This document shows, piece after piece, positions 1 through 7,199 of a stretch of 26,175 nt of DNA. Under the pieces are notes generated by a model that searched no databases, was not told where the DNA came from, and was given only the letters and a program-made list of their open reading frames with translations. A program made the translations under genes and the position numbers. Every line of letters begins with the position of its first letter. The first letter of the stretch is position 1. Origin of the DNA: an uncultured Eubacterium sp. (GTDB taxonomy: Bacteria; Bacillota; Clostridia; Lachnospirales; Lachnospiraceae); the NCBI GenBank assembly GCA_910580075.1, contig CAJTVR010000065.1, forward strand, positions 1-26,175, written 5' to 3'.

Positions 1-237
1 GTGATTTCAACCTATAATTTTTGTTGCCTATACCCAAAGTTCAGAAAGAACCATTGACGCAGAGGGATAGCTTATGCAGCTTATAAACATCTTGTATTAA
101 GTTTCCGTCTAGGGTAATGGGGACGTTGCAATATCTCCATTGCCTCTACGCTGATTATAATCTATAAGACAAAATATTTCAAGTCTAAAATTTTAAATCT
201 AAATTCAGTATTATATTCGTTTTTCATATTAGTCAAA
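1..237. other. Left-edge intergenic stretch, no gene
   Basis: No open frame of useful length and no recognisable RNA gene is visible on either strand. The stretch is AT-rich. The only structure noticed is an imperfect hairpin near 110-150, in which GGTAATGG can face CCATTGCC. It has no run of T after it and is not called as a terminator. Confidence 0.5.
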
Positions 238-486
238 ATGAGAATTTAACTCTGGTTTGTCACAATAGTTTTCAAAGAACTGCTTTATACGCCAGATATC
301 CTACGGGGAATATCCTCTGATTCCCGGCTCTCCTGCAACAGAATATATTTTGGAAAGCGCCTTTACAGCAGAACGTCCCCAGCCATCCTGCATAGCCTTA
401 TAGGAGGCAGATTTTCCAATCCTCAAATAAAACCCGTCATTGCAGCATTCACCTGACAGGCAGCTTTCTGGCGGACATCCGTCATC
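229..486 (-). pseudogene. Remnant of a YhcG-type (DUF1016) PDDEXK nuclease, N-terminal part only
   Basis: Translating the minus strand in one frame from about 486 down gives a protein-like stretch containing IGKS, then DGWGRSAVKALSK, then EPGIRGYSP, an in-frame TAG at 298-300, and DIWRIKQFFENY. This order matches the N-terminal helical domain of DUF1016/YhcG proteins as I know it: IGK, then GWGKSVVE.LAKDLQ, then EFPGIKGYS..NLW.MRQFY. Soon after, the frame hits another stop (229-231) and the catalytic C-terminal nuclease part is missing. Residues before the IGKS do not look like the family, so the left junction is uncertain. Family assignment is by eye. No start codon, ribosome site or promoter was identified. 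It is probably the dead end of a nuclease gene of the kind often found in restriction or defence islands. Confidence 0.6.
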
Positions 487-533
487 ATTTTTCAGAAAGC
501 ATTTTTAAGACACACTTAAAGCTGAAAACATTA

Positions 534-562
534 TTGTCAATTTGTTCTGCATTTATTATAAT
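534..562 (+). promoter_or_regulatory. SigA-type promoter of glpK
   Basis: TTGTCA (534-539) and a perfect TATAAT (557-562) are separated by 17 bp. The expected start of transcription lies near 570, leaving an AT-rich leader of about 95 nt before glpK. No terminator hairpin was seen in that leader, and no convincing cre site for CcpA. Confidence 0.75.
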
Positions 563-665
563 ATATAAATACAGGCTGTTTCGGACAAATGTAATTTCAA
601 ACATATTTACCGGAAAGTGATGAAAATGTCAGAAAAATTTATTTTGGTGAAATGGAGGAAGAAAC

Positions 666-2162
666 ATGTCAAAATACATTATGGCACTTGATGCCGGAAC
701 AACAAGCAACCGCTGCATCCTGTTTAACGAAAAAGGCGAAATGTGCAGCGCTGCACAGAAAGAATTTACACAGTATTTCCCGCAGCCAGGCTGGGTAGAA
801 CATGATGCAGAAGAAATCTGGTCTACCCAGTTAGAAGTCGCAAAAACCGCTATGGCAAATCTCGGCGTAACTGCTGCCGATATCTGTGCCATCGGCATTA
901 CAAACCAGCGTGAAACGGCCATTGTATGGGATAAAGAAACAGGCATGCCTGTCTGCAATGCAATTGTCTGGCAGTGCCGGCGCACCTCTGAATACGCGGA
1001 TTCCCTGAAAGAGAAAGGACTGACGGAAACTTTCCGCCGTAAGACCGGGCTTGTGATCGATGCTTATTTTTCTGCAACAAAGTTAAAATGGATTTTGGAC
1101 CATGTGGAAGGGGCCAGACAGAAGGCAGAAAACGGGCAGCTTTTATTTGGCACTGTAGAAACATGGCTTATCTGGAAGCTGACCAAAGGCCAGGTACATG
1201 TTACGGATTATTCGAATGCTTCCCGTACAATGTTATTTAACATCAATACACTGGAATGGGATGATGAAATTCTGGCCGAATTAAATATTCCAAAATGCAT
1301 GCTGCCTGAAGCAAAACCATCCAGCTGCATTTACGGACACGCAAACCCTGTGTTCTTTGGAAGCCCGATTCCAATTGCCGGAGCCGCAGGAGACCAGCAG
1401 GCAGCTTTGTTCGGCCAGACCTGTTTTCAGCCTGGAGATGCCAAAAATACATACGGAACCGGATGCTTTTTATTAATGAACACCGGAGAGAAGCCTGTAT
1501 TTTCTAAAAACGGACTTGTGACAACCATTGCCTGGGGATTAGACGGTAAAGTCACTTATGCCCTGGAAGGCTCCATTTTTGTAGCAGGCGCTGCAATACA
1601 ATGGCTCAGGGACGAAATGCGCTTTATTGATTCCTCTCAGGACTCGGAATACATGGCAAGAAAGGTAAATGATACGAACGGCTGCTATGTCGTTCCTGCC
1701 TTTACCGGACTCGGCGCTCCATACTGGGACCAGTATGCCAGAGGCTCCATTGTAGGCATTACCCGCGGCGTCAATAAATACCATATCATCCGCGCAACAC
1801 TGGAATCCCTTGCGTACCAGACTAATGATGTCTTAGAAGCAATGAAAACCGATTCCGGCATGAGCCTGTCATCCTTAAAAGCAGATGGCGGGGCCAGCGC
1901 CAACAACCTGTTAATGCAGATGCAGGCAGATATCAGCGGAGCCCCGCTGCAGCGCCCGGTCTGCGTAGAGACAACTGCTATGGGAGCCGCCTATCTCGCC
2001 GGACTTGCCACTGGCTACTGGTCAGACAGGGAAGAAATCAGACAAAACTGGGCCGCTGAACGCACCTTTCAGCCGGAAATCCCAGCAGAACAGCGCGAGA
2101 AAAAAATCCGCCTGTGGAAAAAAGCTGTAACCTATGCTTTTGACTGGGCTAAAGAGACCTGA
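666..2162 (+). CDS. glpK: Glycerol kinase
   Basis: GlpK phosphorylates glycerol with ATP to give sn-glycerol-3-phosphate, the committed step of glycerol use, in the cytoplasm. At 498 aa it has the usual family length. The FGGY-kinase features are visible: the N-terminal phosphate loop DAGTTSNR (residues 9-16), the GITNQRET segment (77-84), the AGDQQAALFG block (241-250) and a C-terminal DGGAS. The start is supported by GGAGG at 654-658, 7 bp upstream. One oddity is that, in the loop where Gram-positive enzymes of the Enterococcus/Bacillus type carry the HPr-phosphorylated histidine (H-F-Y/F-G), this protein reads V229-F-F-G, so that control point appears lost. No glpF facilitator gene lies beside it. 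A repeat copy with terminator-like hairpins follows the stop. Confidence 0.97.
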   Translation: MSKYIMALDAGTTSNRCILFNEKGEMCSAAQKEFTQYFPQPGWVEHDAEEIWSTQLEVAKTAMANLGVTAADICAIGITNQRETAIVWDKETGMPVCNAIVWQCRRTSEYADSLKEKGLTETFRRKTGLVIDAYFSATKLKWILDHVEGARQKAENGQLLFGTVETWLIWKLTKGQVHVTDYSNASRTMLFNINTLEWDDEILAELNIPKCMLPEAKPSSCIYGHANPVFFGSPIPIAGAAGDQQAALFGQTCFQPGDAKNTYGTGCFLLMNTGEKPVFSKNGLVTTIAWGLDGKVTYALEGSIFVAGAAIQWLRDEMRFIDSSQDSEYMARKVNDTNGCYVVPAFTGLGAPYWDQYARGSIVGITRGVNKYHIIRATLESLAYQTNDVLEAMKTDSGMSLSSLKADGGASANNLLMQMQADISGAPLQRPVCVETTAMGAAYLAGLATGYWSDREEIRQNWAAERTFQPEIPAEQREKKIRLWKKAVTYAFDWAKET

Positions 2163-2197
2163 TGAATGCTGCGGCCAGGTCATAAAAAAGCATGAGT

Positions 2198-2214
2198 TAT
2201 CCGGATGCCGGATA
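2198..2214 (+). terminator. Small perfect hairpin after glpK
   Basis: TATCCGG, loop ATG, CCGGATA forms a perfect 7-bp stem 36 bp after the glpK stop. It has no T-run of its own, but the dispersed repeat that begins at 2225 supplies a second GC-rich hairpin and then a run of T. Together they could end glpK transcription or weaken it before the next gene. Confidence 0.4.
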
Positions 2215-2224
2215 GTCTGCTGGT

Positions 2225-2420
2225 TACCCGGACGCCGGGCGGAGAAACTTTTTCCTTTTTTTGTTCCGCCTGCGAACAGTAAGAACTTCTAAATTTTCTG
2301 CTTCCAGTCTGTGGCTGCGGACGGACCGGTGCCTGATGCCCTGGCGTTTAGGCATGCTTTATGCAGCGGCACAGGCAGGCACCTTTTGGGGCTTCCAGAT
2401 GCAGGCCAAAATCTGGCAGG
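2225..2420 (+). repeat. Dispersed repeat family, copy A (long)
   Basis: This stretch between glpK and the ABM gene is nearly identical over about 175 bp to the minus strand of 10588-10847. Landmarks in order are CCCGGACGCCGGG (a hairpin), GGAGAAACTTTTTCC followed by T residues, a GAACAGTAAGAA box at 2274, GGACGGACCGGTGCCTGATG, a TTTATGCAGCGGCA box and CACCTTTTGGGGCTTC. Its far end, after about 2420, diverges from copy B. Any reading frame over this region (for example 2261-2515) is repeat-derived and is not called as a gene. The 5' module has the shape of an intrinsic terminator. Confidence 0.85.
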
Positions 2421-2516
2421 GTTTGCTTTTAATTCTGACGCAGACAGCTGCATGTTTTGCCGCAGACAGCCGGGCGGATAATATATTGTATACAAACATA
2501 GAATGGAGAATTTAAT

Positions 2517-2849
2517 ATGAGTGTAGTAATAAACATCTATTATACCGGCACAAACGGTGCCGCCAGAAAATTTGCAGAAGAAATGGAGCGAAGCGGTACA
2601 GCAGCTGCTATCCGCAGTGAAGAAGGCAATCTCCGTTATGACTATTTCTTCCCTATGACAGACCCGGAAACCGTGCTGCTCATTGACAGCTGGCAGGATC
2701 AGCACGCCATAGACGTCCACCACGCTTCCCCGATGATGGAGCAGATTACAAAGCTGCGAAACAAGTATGACCTGCATATGAGAGTAGAGCGCTATCTTTC
2801 TGATGCACAAGGGATACCGGAATCGGACAGTCATTTTATTAAAAAATAG
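2517..2849 (+). CDS. ABM-domain (putative quinol monooxygenase-like) protein
   Basis: A 110-aa single-domain protein resembling the antibiotic biosynthesis monooxygenase (ABM) family, small ferredoxin-like dimeric proteins. The typical pattern is visible: a first strand with VVINIYY, a central helix NGAARKFAEEMERSG, RYDYFFPMTDPETVLLIDSWQDQHAIDVHHAS, where W and the HHAS segment are the family hallmark, and a final helix and strand. Start is supported by GGAG eight bases before the ATG at 2517. It sits between glpK and the glycerol-3-phosphate oxidising genes, which suggests a link to glycerol use or to redox and aldehyde stress during it, but the substrate is unknown. It is separated from glpK by a repeat copy and from the next operon by that operon's own promoter. 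Confidence 0.85.
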   Translation: MSVVINIYYTGTNGAARKFAEEMERSGTAAAIRSEEGNLRYDYFFPMTDPETVLLIDSWQDQHAIDVHHASPMMEQITKLRNKYDLHMRVERYLSDAQGIPESDSHFIKK

Positions 2850-2905
2850 CCCGGCCGCTTTACATATGCCAGAATATCTGCCATTTATTTCTTAAAATCA
2901 GGGGC

Positions 2906-2934
2906 TTGGCAATTCCCCGCAGATATGTTAAAAT
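2906..2934 (+). promoter_or_regulatory. SigA-type promoter of the glycerol-3-phosphate oxidising operon
   Basis: TTGGCA (2906-2911) and TAAAAT (2929-2934) are spaced by 17 bp. Transcription would start near 2942, giving a leader of about 110 nt that contains the attenuator-like hairpin at 2973-3024. Confidence 0.7.
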
Positions 2935-2964
2935 ATACAAAATAAAAACCACATACTTATGCAA

Positions 2965-3024
2965 GAGATGAGAGCCGTGCAGATAACGTATCAGAAATGA
3001 TACTTTTGTTTGCATGGCTTTTTT
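2965..3024 (+). promoter_or_regulatory. Leader terminator (candidate attenuator) before the GlpA-like gene
   Basis: AGCCGTGCA (2973-2981) pairs with TGCATGGCT (3011-3019) with one G-U pair. An inner stem GTATCA (2988-2993) / TGATAC (2998-3003) closes on a GAAA loop. Six T residues (3019-3024) follow at once, and an outer GATGA/TCATC pairing extends the foot. This is the shape of an intrinsic terminator, placed between the promoter and the ribosome site of the operon. In Bacillus subtilis glpD, a leader terminator is overcome by GlpP in the presence of glycerol-3-phosphate. Similar control here is an inference, since no glpP gene is in view. Confidence 0.7.
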
Positions 3025-3053
3025 CATCCCAAAAATAACAGGAGGCTGAAAAA

Positions 3054-4484
3054 ATGTATGATGTAGTTATCATTGGTGCCGGCGTTACCGGATGCGCCAG
3101 TGCGAGGGAACTGTCCCGTTATCAGTTAAACATCTGCGTTGCAGAAAAAGAAGAAGATGTCTGCTGCGGCACATCCAAAGCAAACAGCGCCATTATCCAC
3201 TCCGGCATCGACTGTACACCGGGTTCTCTGATGGCTGAGATGAACTTAAAAGGAAATGAAATGATGGACTCTCTTTCCAAAGAACTGGATTTTGAATTCC
3301 AGCGAAACGGTTCTCTGATTCTCTGCTTTTCAGAAGAAGACATGCCCCGGCTTAAAGCATTATATCAGCAGGGAATTGAAAATCATGTACCTGGAATCCG
3401 TATCATCAGCAAAGAGGAACTGCACGAAATGGAGCCAAATGTCTCAGATGAAGCCATTGCTGCCATTTTTGCTCCGACAGGCGGGATTGTATGTCCTTTT
3501 GGCATGAATATCGCCATGGCCGAAAATGCCGCTCAAAACGGTGTGGAATTTAAGTTTAACACTGAAGTAACCAGTATTTCGCGCACCAGTTACGGCTATC
3601 AGGTTAATACAGACAACGGCTCTCTCCAGACAAAATGCATCGTAAATGCTGCCGGCGTCTATGCAGACCAGTTTCACAATATGGTAAGCAGCCATAAAAT
3701 CCATATCACTCCAAGACGCGGGGAATACTGCCTTTTAGATAAGACAGCCGGAAATCTGGTATCCAGTACTATTTTCCAGCTGCCAAATGAATATGGCAAA
3801 GGCGTCCTCATAACCCCTACGGTACACGGCAATCTCCTGGCCGGCCCTACTGCAGAAGACCATTCCGATAAAGAAGCCACACTTACTACCGCTGCAGGAT
3901 TAGACCGTTTAAGCGAATCCGCAAAACGCTCCGTGCCATCCATTCCTCTGCGCCAGGTCATCACCTCTTTCAGCGGAAACCGCGCACATGAGGACGGACA
4001 TGAATTTATTATTGAAGAACTGCAGGATGCCCCTTATTTTGTAGACGCTGCCGGAATCGAATCCCCTGGCCTTACAAGCGCTCCTGCCATCGGCATCCGT
4101 GTGGCAGAAATTGTCAAAAAACTGCTGAATCCGGCTGAAAATCCAGGCTTCAGCGGCAAAAGAACCGGAATCCTGAATCCTAAAAATTTATCCGAAGAAG
4201 CATATGCTGACCTGATTCGTAAAAATCCGGCTTACGGAAATATCATCTGCCGCTGTGAAATGATTACAGAAGGCGAAATTACCGATGCCATCAGACGTCC
4301 GCTCGGTGCAAAGTCTTTAGACGGCGTCAAGCGCAGAACCCGTGCCGGAATGGGCAGATGCCAGGCCGGATTCTGTTCCCCGAAGACAATGGAAATTCTT
4401 GCCAGGGAACTTGGTATTTCCCAGCTTTCCATTACAAAAAGCGGCAAAGGTTCCAGCCTGCTGACCGGTTACAGCAAAGACTGA
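3054..4484 (+). CDS. GlpA-like FAD-dependent glycerol-3-phosphate dehydrogenase subunit with BFD-type [2Fe-2S] domain
   Basis: Probably the catalytic flavoprotein that oxidises sn-glycerol-3-phosphate to dihydroxyacetone phosphate (or a related hydroxy acid substrate). The N-terminus has the FAD-binding GAGVTGCASARELSRY (residues 8-23), followed by the DAO fold with GTSKANSAIIHSGID and HSDKEATLTTAAGLD. The C-terminal part carries a bacterioferredoxin-associated (BFD) ferredoxin domain: CRCE around 399-402 and GRCQAGFC around 435-442 give four cysteines for a [2Fe-2S] cluster. At 476 aa it is shorter than E. coli GlpA. The start is preceded by GGAGG at 3042-3046. Forms one operon with the next two genes (48-bp and 3-bp gaps). 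Family membership is clear; exact substrate rests on the glpK context. Confidence 0.88.
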   Translation: MYDVVIIGAGVTGCASARELSRYQLNICVAEKEEDVCCGTSKANSAIIHSGIDCTPGSLMAEMNLKGNEMMDSLSKELDFEFQRNGSLILCFSEEDMPRLKALYQQGIENHVPGIRIISKEELHEMEPNVSDEAIAAIFAPTGGIVCPFGMNIAMAENAAQNGVEFKFNTEVTSISRTSYGYQVNTDNGSLQTKCIVNAAGVYADQFHNMVSSHKIHITPRRGEYCLLDKTAGNLVSSTIFQLPNEYGKGVLITPTVHGNLLAGPTAEDHSDKEATLTTAAGLDRLSESAKRSVPSIPLRQVITSFSGNRAHEDGHEFIIEELQDAPYFVDAAGIESPGLTSAPAIGIRVAEIVKKLLNPAENPGFSGKRTGILNPKNLSEEAYADLIRKNPAYGNIICRCEMITEGEITDAIRRPLGAKSLDGVKRRTRAGMGRCQAGFCSPKTMEILARELGISQLSITKSGKGSSLLTGYSKD

Positions 4485-4532
4485 CAGCCCTGGCAGCAGA
4501 CAGTTTAACAACTATACAGGAGGATTAAATAC

Positions 4533-5810
4533 ATGCATTCCTATGATATCGTCATCATTGGCGGAGGCCCGGCCGGACTCGCAGCCGCAGCCGCAGCCAG
4601 AAAAAACGGAACTGACAGCATTCTGATTTTAGAAAGGGACTGCCAGCTCGGCGGCATTTTAAACCAGTGTATCCATAACGGATTCGGCCTTCACACATTC
4701 AAAGAGGAACTGACCGGGCCGGAATATGCCAGCCGCTTTATCGGACAGATTGAAGAATTAAACATTGCTTACAAACTGAATACAATGGTCATGGACATTA
4801 CCCGGGATAAAATCATTACTGCCATGAACCGGACGGACGGCTTATTTAAAATATCTGCAAGAGCTGTCATTCTGGCAATGGGATGCCGCGAACGCTCCCG
4901 CGGTGCCTTAAACATTCCAGGCTTCCGTCCGGCAGGCATATATTCAGCAGGAACCGCGCAGCGCCTTGTCAATATTGAAGGCTTTATGCCGGGACGCGAA
5001 GCCGTAATTCTCGGCTCCGGTGACATCGGACTTATTATGGCAAGACGCATGACCTTAGAAGGAGCCAAAGTAAAAGCTGTCGCAGAATTAATGCCGTTTT
5101 CCGGCGGTCTGAAACGAAATATCGTACAGTGTCTGGATGATTTTGGCATTCCGTTAAAATTAAGCCATACCGTCGTAAACATCAAAGGGAAAAAACGTCT
5201 GGAAGGCGTCACGCTTGCCCGTGTAGACAGCCATGGCAAACCTGTTGCCGGTACAGAAGAAGAATATTCCTGCGACACGCTGCTGCTCTCCTGCGGCCTG
5301 ATTCCGGAAAATGAACTTTCGCGTGAAATGGGCGTGGCCATTGAGCCAGTCACAAACGGCCCGGCTGTAAATGAAAGCCTGGAAACAAATATCAGCGGTG
5401 TATTCGCCTGCGGCAATGTCCTGCATGTGCACGACCTGGTAGATTTTGTATCCGAAGAGGCTGCCGCTGCCGGACGAAACGCTTCTGCTTATGTACAAAA
5501 CCTGGAAACCCCGCAGCAGGAAAGCTTAAAATCAGCAGAAATTCCTCTCATTCCTGCAGGCGGTGTACGCTATACTGTACCGAAAACAATTCATGTAAAC
5601 CGCATGGCAGATGAGCTGACTGTCCGTTTCCGTGTCGGAGCAGTCTATAAAAACTGTTATTTATCAGCATTTTTAAACGATACACGTATCCTGCACAGAA
5701 AGAAACCTGTTATGGCACCTGGCGAAATGGAAGAAATCCGTCTTTCCAGAAAAATGCTGGAAGAATTTGACGGATTAAGCAAAATTACGATTACAATTGA
5801 GGAGGCATAA
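4533..5810 (+). CDS. GlpB-like FAD/NAD(P)-binding oxidoreductase subunit
   Basis: A 425-aa pyridine-nucleotide-disulfide-type flavoprotein. The first dinucleotide fold is at the N-terminus (IIGGGPAGLAAAAAA, about residues 7-21), and a second Rossmann motif is GSGDIGLIMARRM (about 165-177). CRERSRGALNIPGFRPAGIYSAGTAQ and GVFACGNVLHVHDLVD are characteristic of the family that includes the B-type subunits of anaerobic glycerol-3-phosphate dehydrogenase and opine/hydrogen cyanide oxidases. It lies 48 bp after the GlpA-like gene with AGGAGG at 4519-4524, and 3 bp before the DUF1667 gene. It likely passes electrons from the GlpA-like partner to the next acceptor. Calling it GlpB-like rests on context and fold, not on any proven activity. 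Confidence 0.85.
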   Translation: MHSYDIVIIGGGPAGLAAAAAARKNGTDSILILERDCQLGGILNQCIHNGFGLHTFKEELTGPEYASRFIGQIEELNIAYKLNTMVMDITRDKIITAMNRTDGLFKISARAVILAMGCRERSRGALNIPGFRPAGIYSAGTAQRLVNIEGFMPGREAVILGSGDIGLIMARRMTLEGAKVKAVAELMPFSGGLKRNIVQCLDDFGIPLKLSHTVVNIKGKKRLEGVTLARVDSHGKPVAGTEEEYSCDTLLLSCGLIPENELSREMGVAIEPVTNGPAVNESLETNISGVFACGNVLHVHDLVDFVSEEAAAAGRNASAYVQNLETPQQESLKSAEIPLIPAGGVRYTVPKTIHVNRMADELTVRFRVGAVYKNCYLSAFLNDTRILHRKKPVMAPGEMEEIRLSRKMLEEFDGLSKITITIEEA

Positions 5811-5813
5811 GCA

Positions 5814-6194
5814 ATGGAAACAAAAAACCTGACCTGCATCGGCTGCCCTCTTGGCTGTGCGCTGACAGCCGTACTGGAAAACGGAGAGGTTAAAAGCGTA
5901 ACCGGAAATACCTGCAAACGCGGAGACGATTATGCCCGCAAAGAAGTCACACACCCGACCCGTATTGTGACAAGCACTGTACGCGTTACCGGAGGAGATA
6001 TTCCAATGGTATCCGTTAAGACGGCTCAGGACATCCCAAAAGAAAAAATTATGGAAGTCATGCGCTGCATCAACAGTATCCAGGTACATGCTCCTGTGCA
6101 GACCGGAGATGTGCTGCTGGAAAATGCAGCCGGGACCGGGGTAAATATTATTGCTTCCAAAAATATCGGGGCTGTATCCGGGCAGGAGGCTTAG
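5814..6194 (+). CDS. DUF1667 small cysteine-motif protein
   Basis: A 126-aa protein of the DUF1667 family. The N-terminus has C8-x2-C11-P-x2-C15 and a fourth cysteine at 34 (NTCKRGDDYA), a quartet that could hold an iron-sulfur cluster. The tail segment KEVTHPTRIVTSTVRV is also typical of the family. It begins 3 bp after the GlpB-like stop, with GGAGG at 5800-5804, so the three genes are translated as a set. Members of this family usually sit beside these two flavoproteins, and it may act as the electron-transfer subunit in place of GlpC. That role is inferred from context and cysteines. No membrane segment is present. Confidence 0.85.
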   Translation: METKNLTCIGCPLGCALTAVLENGEVKSVTGNTCKRGDDYARKEVTHPTRIVTSTVRVTGGDIPMVSVKTAQDIPKEKIMEVMRCINSIQVHAPVQTGDVLLENAAGTGVNIIASKNIGAVSGQEA

Positions 6195-6223
6195 AGATCA
6201 TATAAACCGGGTTCATGGAACAG

Positions 6224-6259
6224 ATTACCGGACGCCGGCCGGAGAAACTTTTTCCTCTT
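6224..6259 (+). repeat. Dispersed repeat family, piece D (5' module only)
   Basis: ACCGGACGCCGGCCGGAGAA followed by ACTTTTTCC repeats the first 35 bp of copy A and then stops matching. It lies 30 bp after the glp operon stop. It holds the GC hairpin plus T-run of the family, so it may serve as the operon terminator. Confidence 0.7.
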
Positions 6260-6300
6260 AGCAAATAATACATCTAACGCGGAGTTTTCAAGCACTCCTG

Positions 6301-6337
6301 AAAAAATGGCACAGCCGGATTCACAGACTGTGCCATT
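6301..6337 (-). terminator. Intrinsic terminator of hpf
   Basis: On the minus strand AATGGCACAG and CTGTGCCATT make a perfect 10-bp stem (6328-6337 with 6305-6314), followed directly by a run of T (the A-run 6301-6306 on the plus strand). It lies about 70 bp beyond the hpf stop. On the plus strand no T-run follows, so it acts mainly for hpf. Confidence 0.8.
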
Positions 6338-6407
6338 CGTATATTACGGTTCAGATTTTCAAGAGAGGTTCGGAAAAAACAGACTTTTATGTATTTACAC
6401 CCATTCT

Positions 6408-6938
6408 TTAATTTTCAGCCTCAATCAGGCCGTAGTTCCCGTCTTTTCTTTTGTATACAACATTTACTTCATCACTTTCCGCATTCCGGAATACATAAAA
6501 ACTATGTCCTAACAATTCCATCTGAATACATGCATCTTCCGGAAACATCGGTTTCATTCCAAACTTTTTAGATCGGATGATCTGAATCTCTTCTTCTTCG
6601 GCCGATTCAGAATCGATAAATTCCTGTTTAAAATTACCGGAAGCCTGCTGCTGGCTTACCAGTTTCTGACGGTATTTTTTCAGCTGTGCCTCAATGACCT
6701 CTTCCACCAGGTCAATCGTTACATACATGTCATTGCTTTCCTGTTCAGCACGAATGATATGTCCTTTTACCGGTATGGTGACTTCCATTTTCTGATAACG
6801 TTTTTTTGTTACGCTGAGTGTAACATTTACAATTGTATCAGGTGTAAAATATTTCTCCAGCCGAGTCAGTTTTTCCTCCACTGCAGAGCGCAGACCCTCT
6901 GTGATGTCTAAATTTTTGCCGCTGATTGTTATGCGCAT
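6408..6938 (-). CDS. hpf: Ribosome hibernation promoting factor, long form
   Basis: HPF binds the 30S subunit in stationary phase and, in the long form, pairs 70S ribosomes into inactive 100S dimers. The 176-aa length fits long HPF. The N-terminal S30AE domain (residues 1 to about 100, starting MRITISGKNLDITEGLRSAVEEKL) is followed by an acidic linker (about 110-120) and the dimerising C-terminal domain (about 125-176), which has KFGMKPMFPEDACIQMELLGHSFYVFRN. A GGGGTGAT ribosome site lies just before the ATG. It stands alone, with its own promoter and terminator, and points away from ddl. Confidence 0.97.
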   Translation of the reverse strand: MRITISGKNLDITEGLRSAVEEKLTRLEKYFTPDTIVNVTLSVTKKRYQKMEVTIPVKGHIIRAEQESNDMYVTIDLVEEVIEAQLKKYRQKLVSQQQASGNFKQEFIDSESAEEEEIQIIRSKKFGMKPMFPEDACIQMELLGHSFYVFRNAESDEVNVVYKRKDGNYGLIEAEN

Positions 6939-6991
6939 ATCATCACCCCTTCATTTTTTACTAAAGTTATGGCTAACTCTGGTATGATTGT

Positions 6992-7021
6992 AGCATATTT
7001 TAAATAATTTTCCTAGTACAA
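6992..7021 (-). promoter_or_regulatory. Promoter of hpf
   Basis: Read on the minus strand, TTGTAC (7021-7016) and TATGCT (6997-6992) are 18 bp apart, about 54 bp before the hpf start. Stationary-phase or sporulation control cannot be read from this site alone. Confidence 0.6.
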
Positions 7022-7129
7022 TCTGTAAATTTTTTGTGAAAAATGCAAGATATTTCTGTAATAAAACCTGAAACGGCTAAAAGTCACAGCCAGGTCTCCA
7101 GGCATAATTTTAAAAATTAATATTATTTA

Positions 7130-7158
7130 TTGTCATGTCCCGTGAAATGGTTTACTAT
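7130..7158 (+). promoter_or_regulatory. Promoter of ddl-murF
   Basis: TTGTCA (7130-7135) and TACTAT (7153-7158) are 17 bp apart. Transcription would begin about 35 bp before the ddl start codon. It is back-to-back with the hpf promoter, the two sharing a 110-bp AT-rich gap. Confidence 0.65.
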
Positions 7159-7199
7159 AAATACAAAAGAATCTACATTCGCAGAAAGAGGTAACCAAT

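Noticed and set aside
2261..2515. 84-codon plus-strand frame between glpK and the ABM gene
   Set aside because: It lies within repeat copy A, has no ribosome site, and the matching stretch of copy B does not keep the frame.
2289..2834. 181-codon minus-strand frame opposite the ABM gene
   Set aside because: It is antisense to a recognisable ABM-family gene and runs into repeat copy A; its end shares a peptide with frames in copy B only because the DNA repeats.
4769..5416. 215-codon minus-strand frame
   Set aside because: Antisense shadow of the GlpB-like gene, with no recognisable domain.
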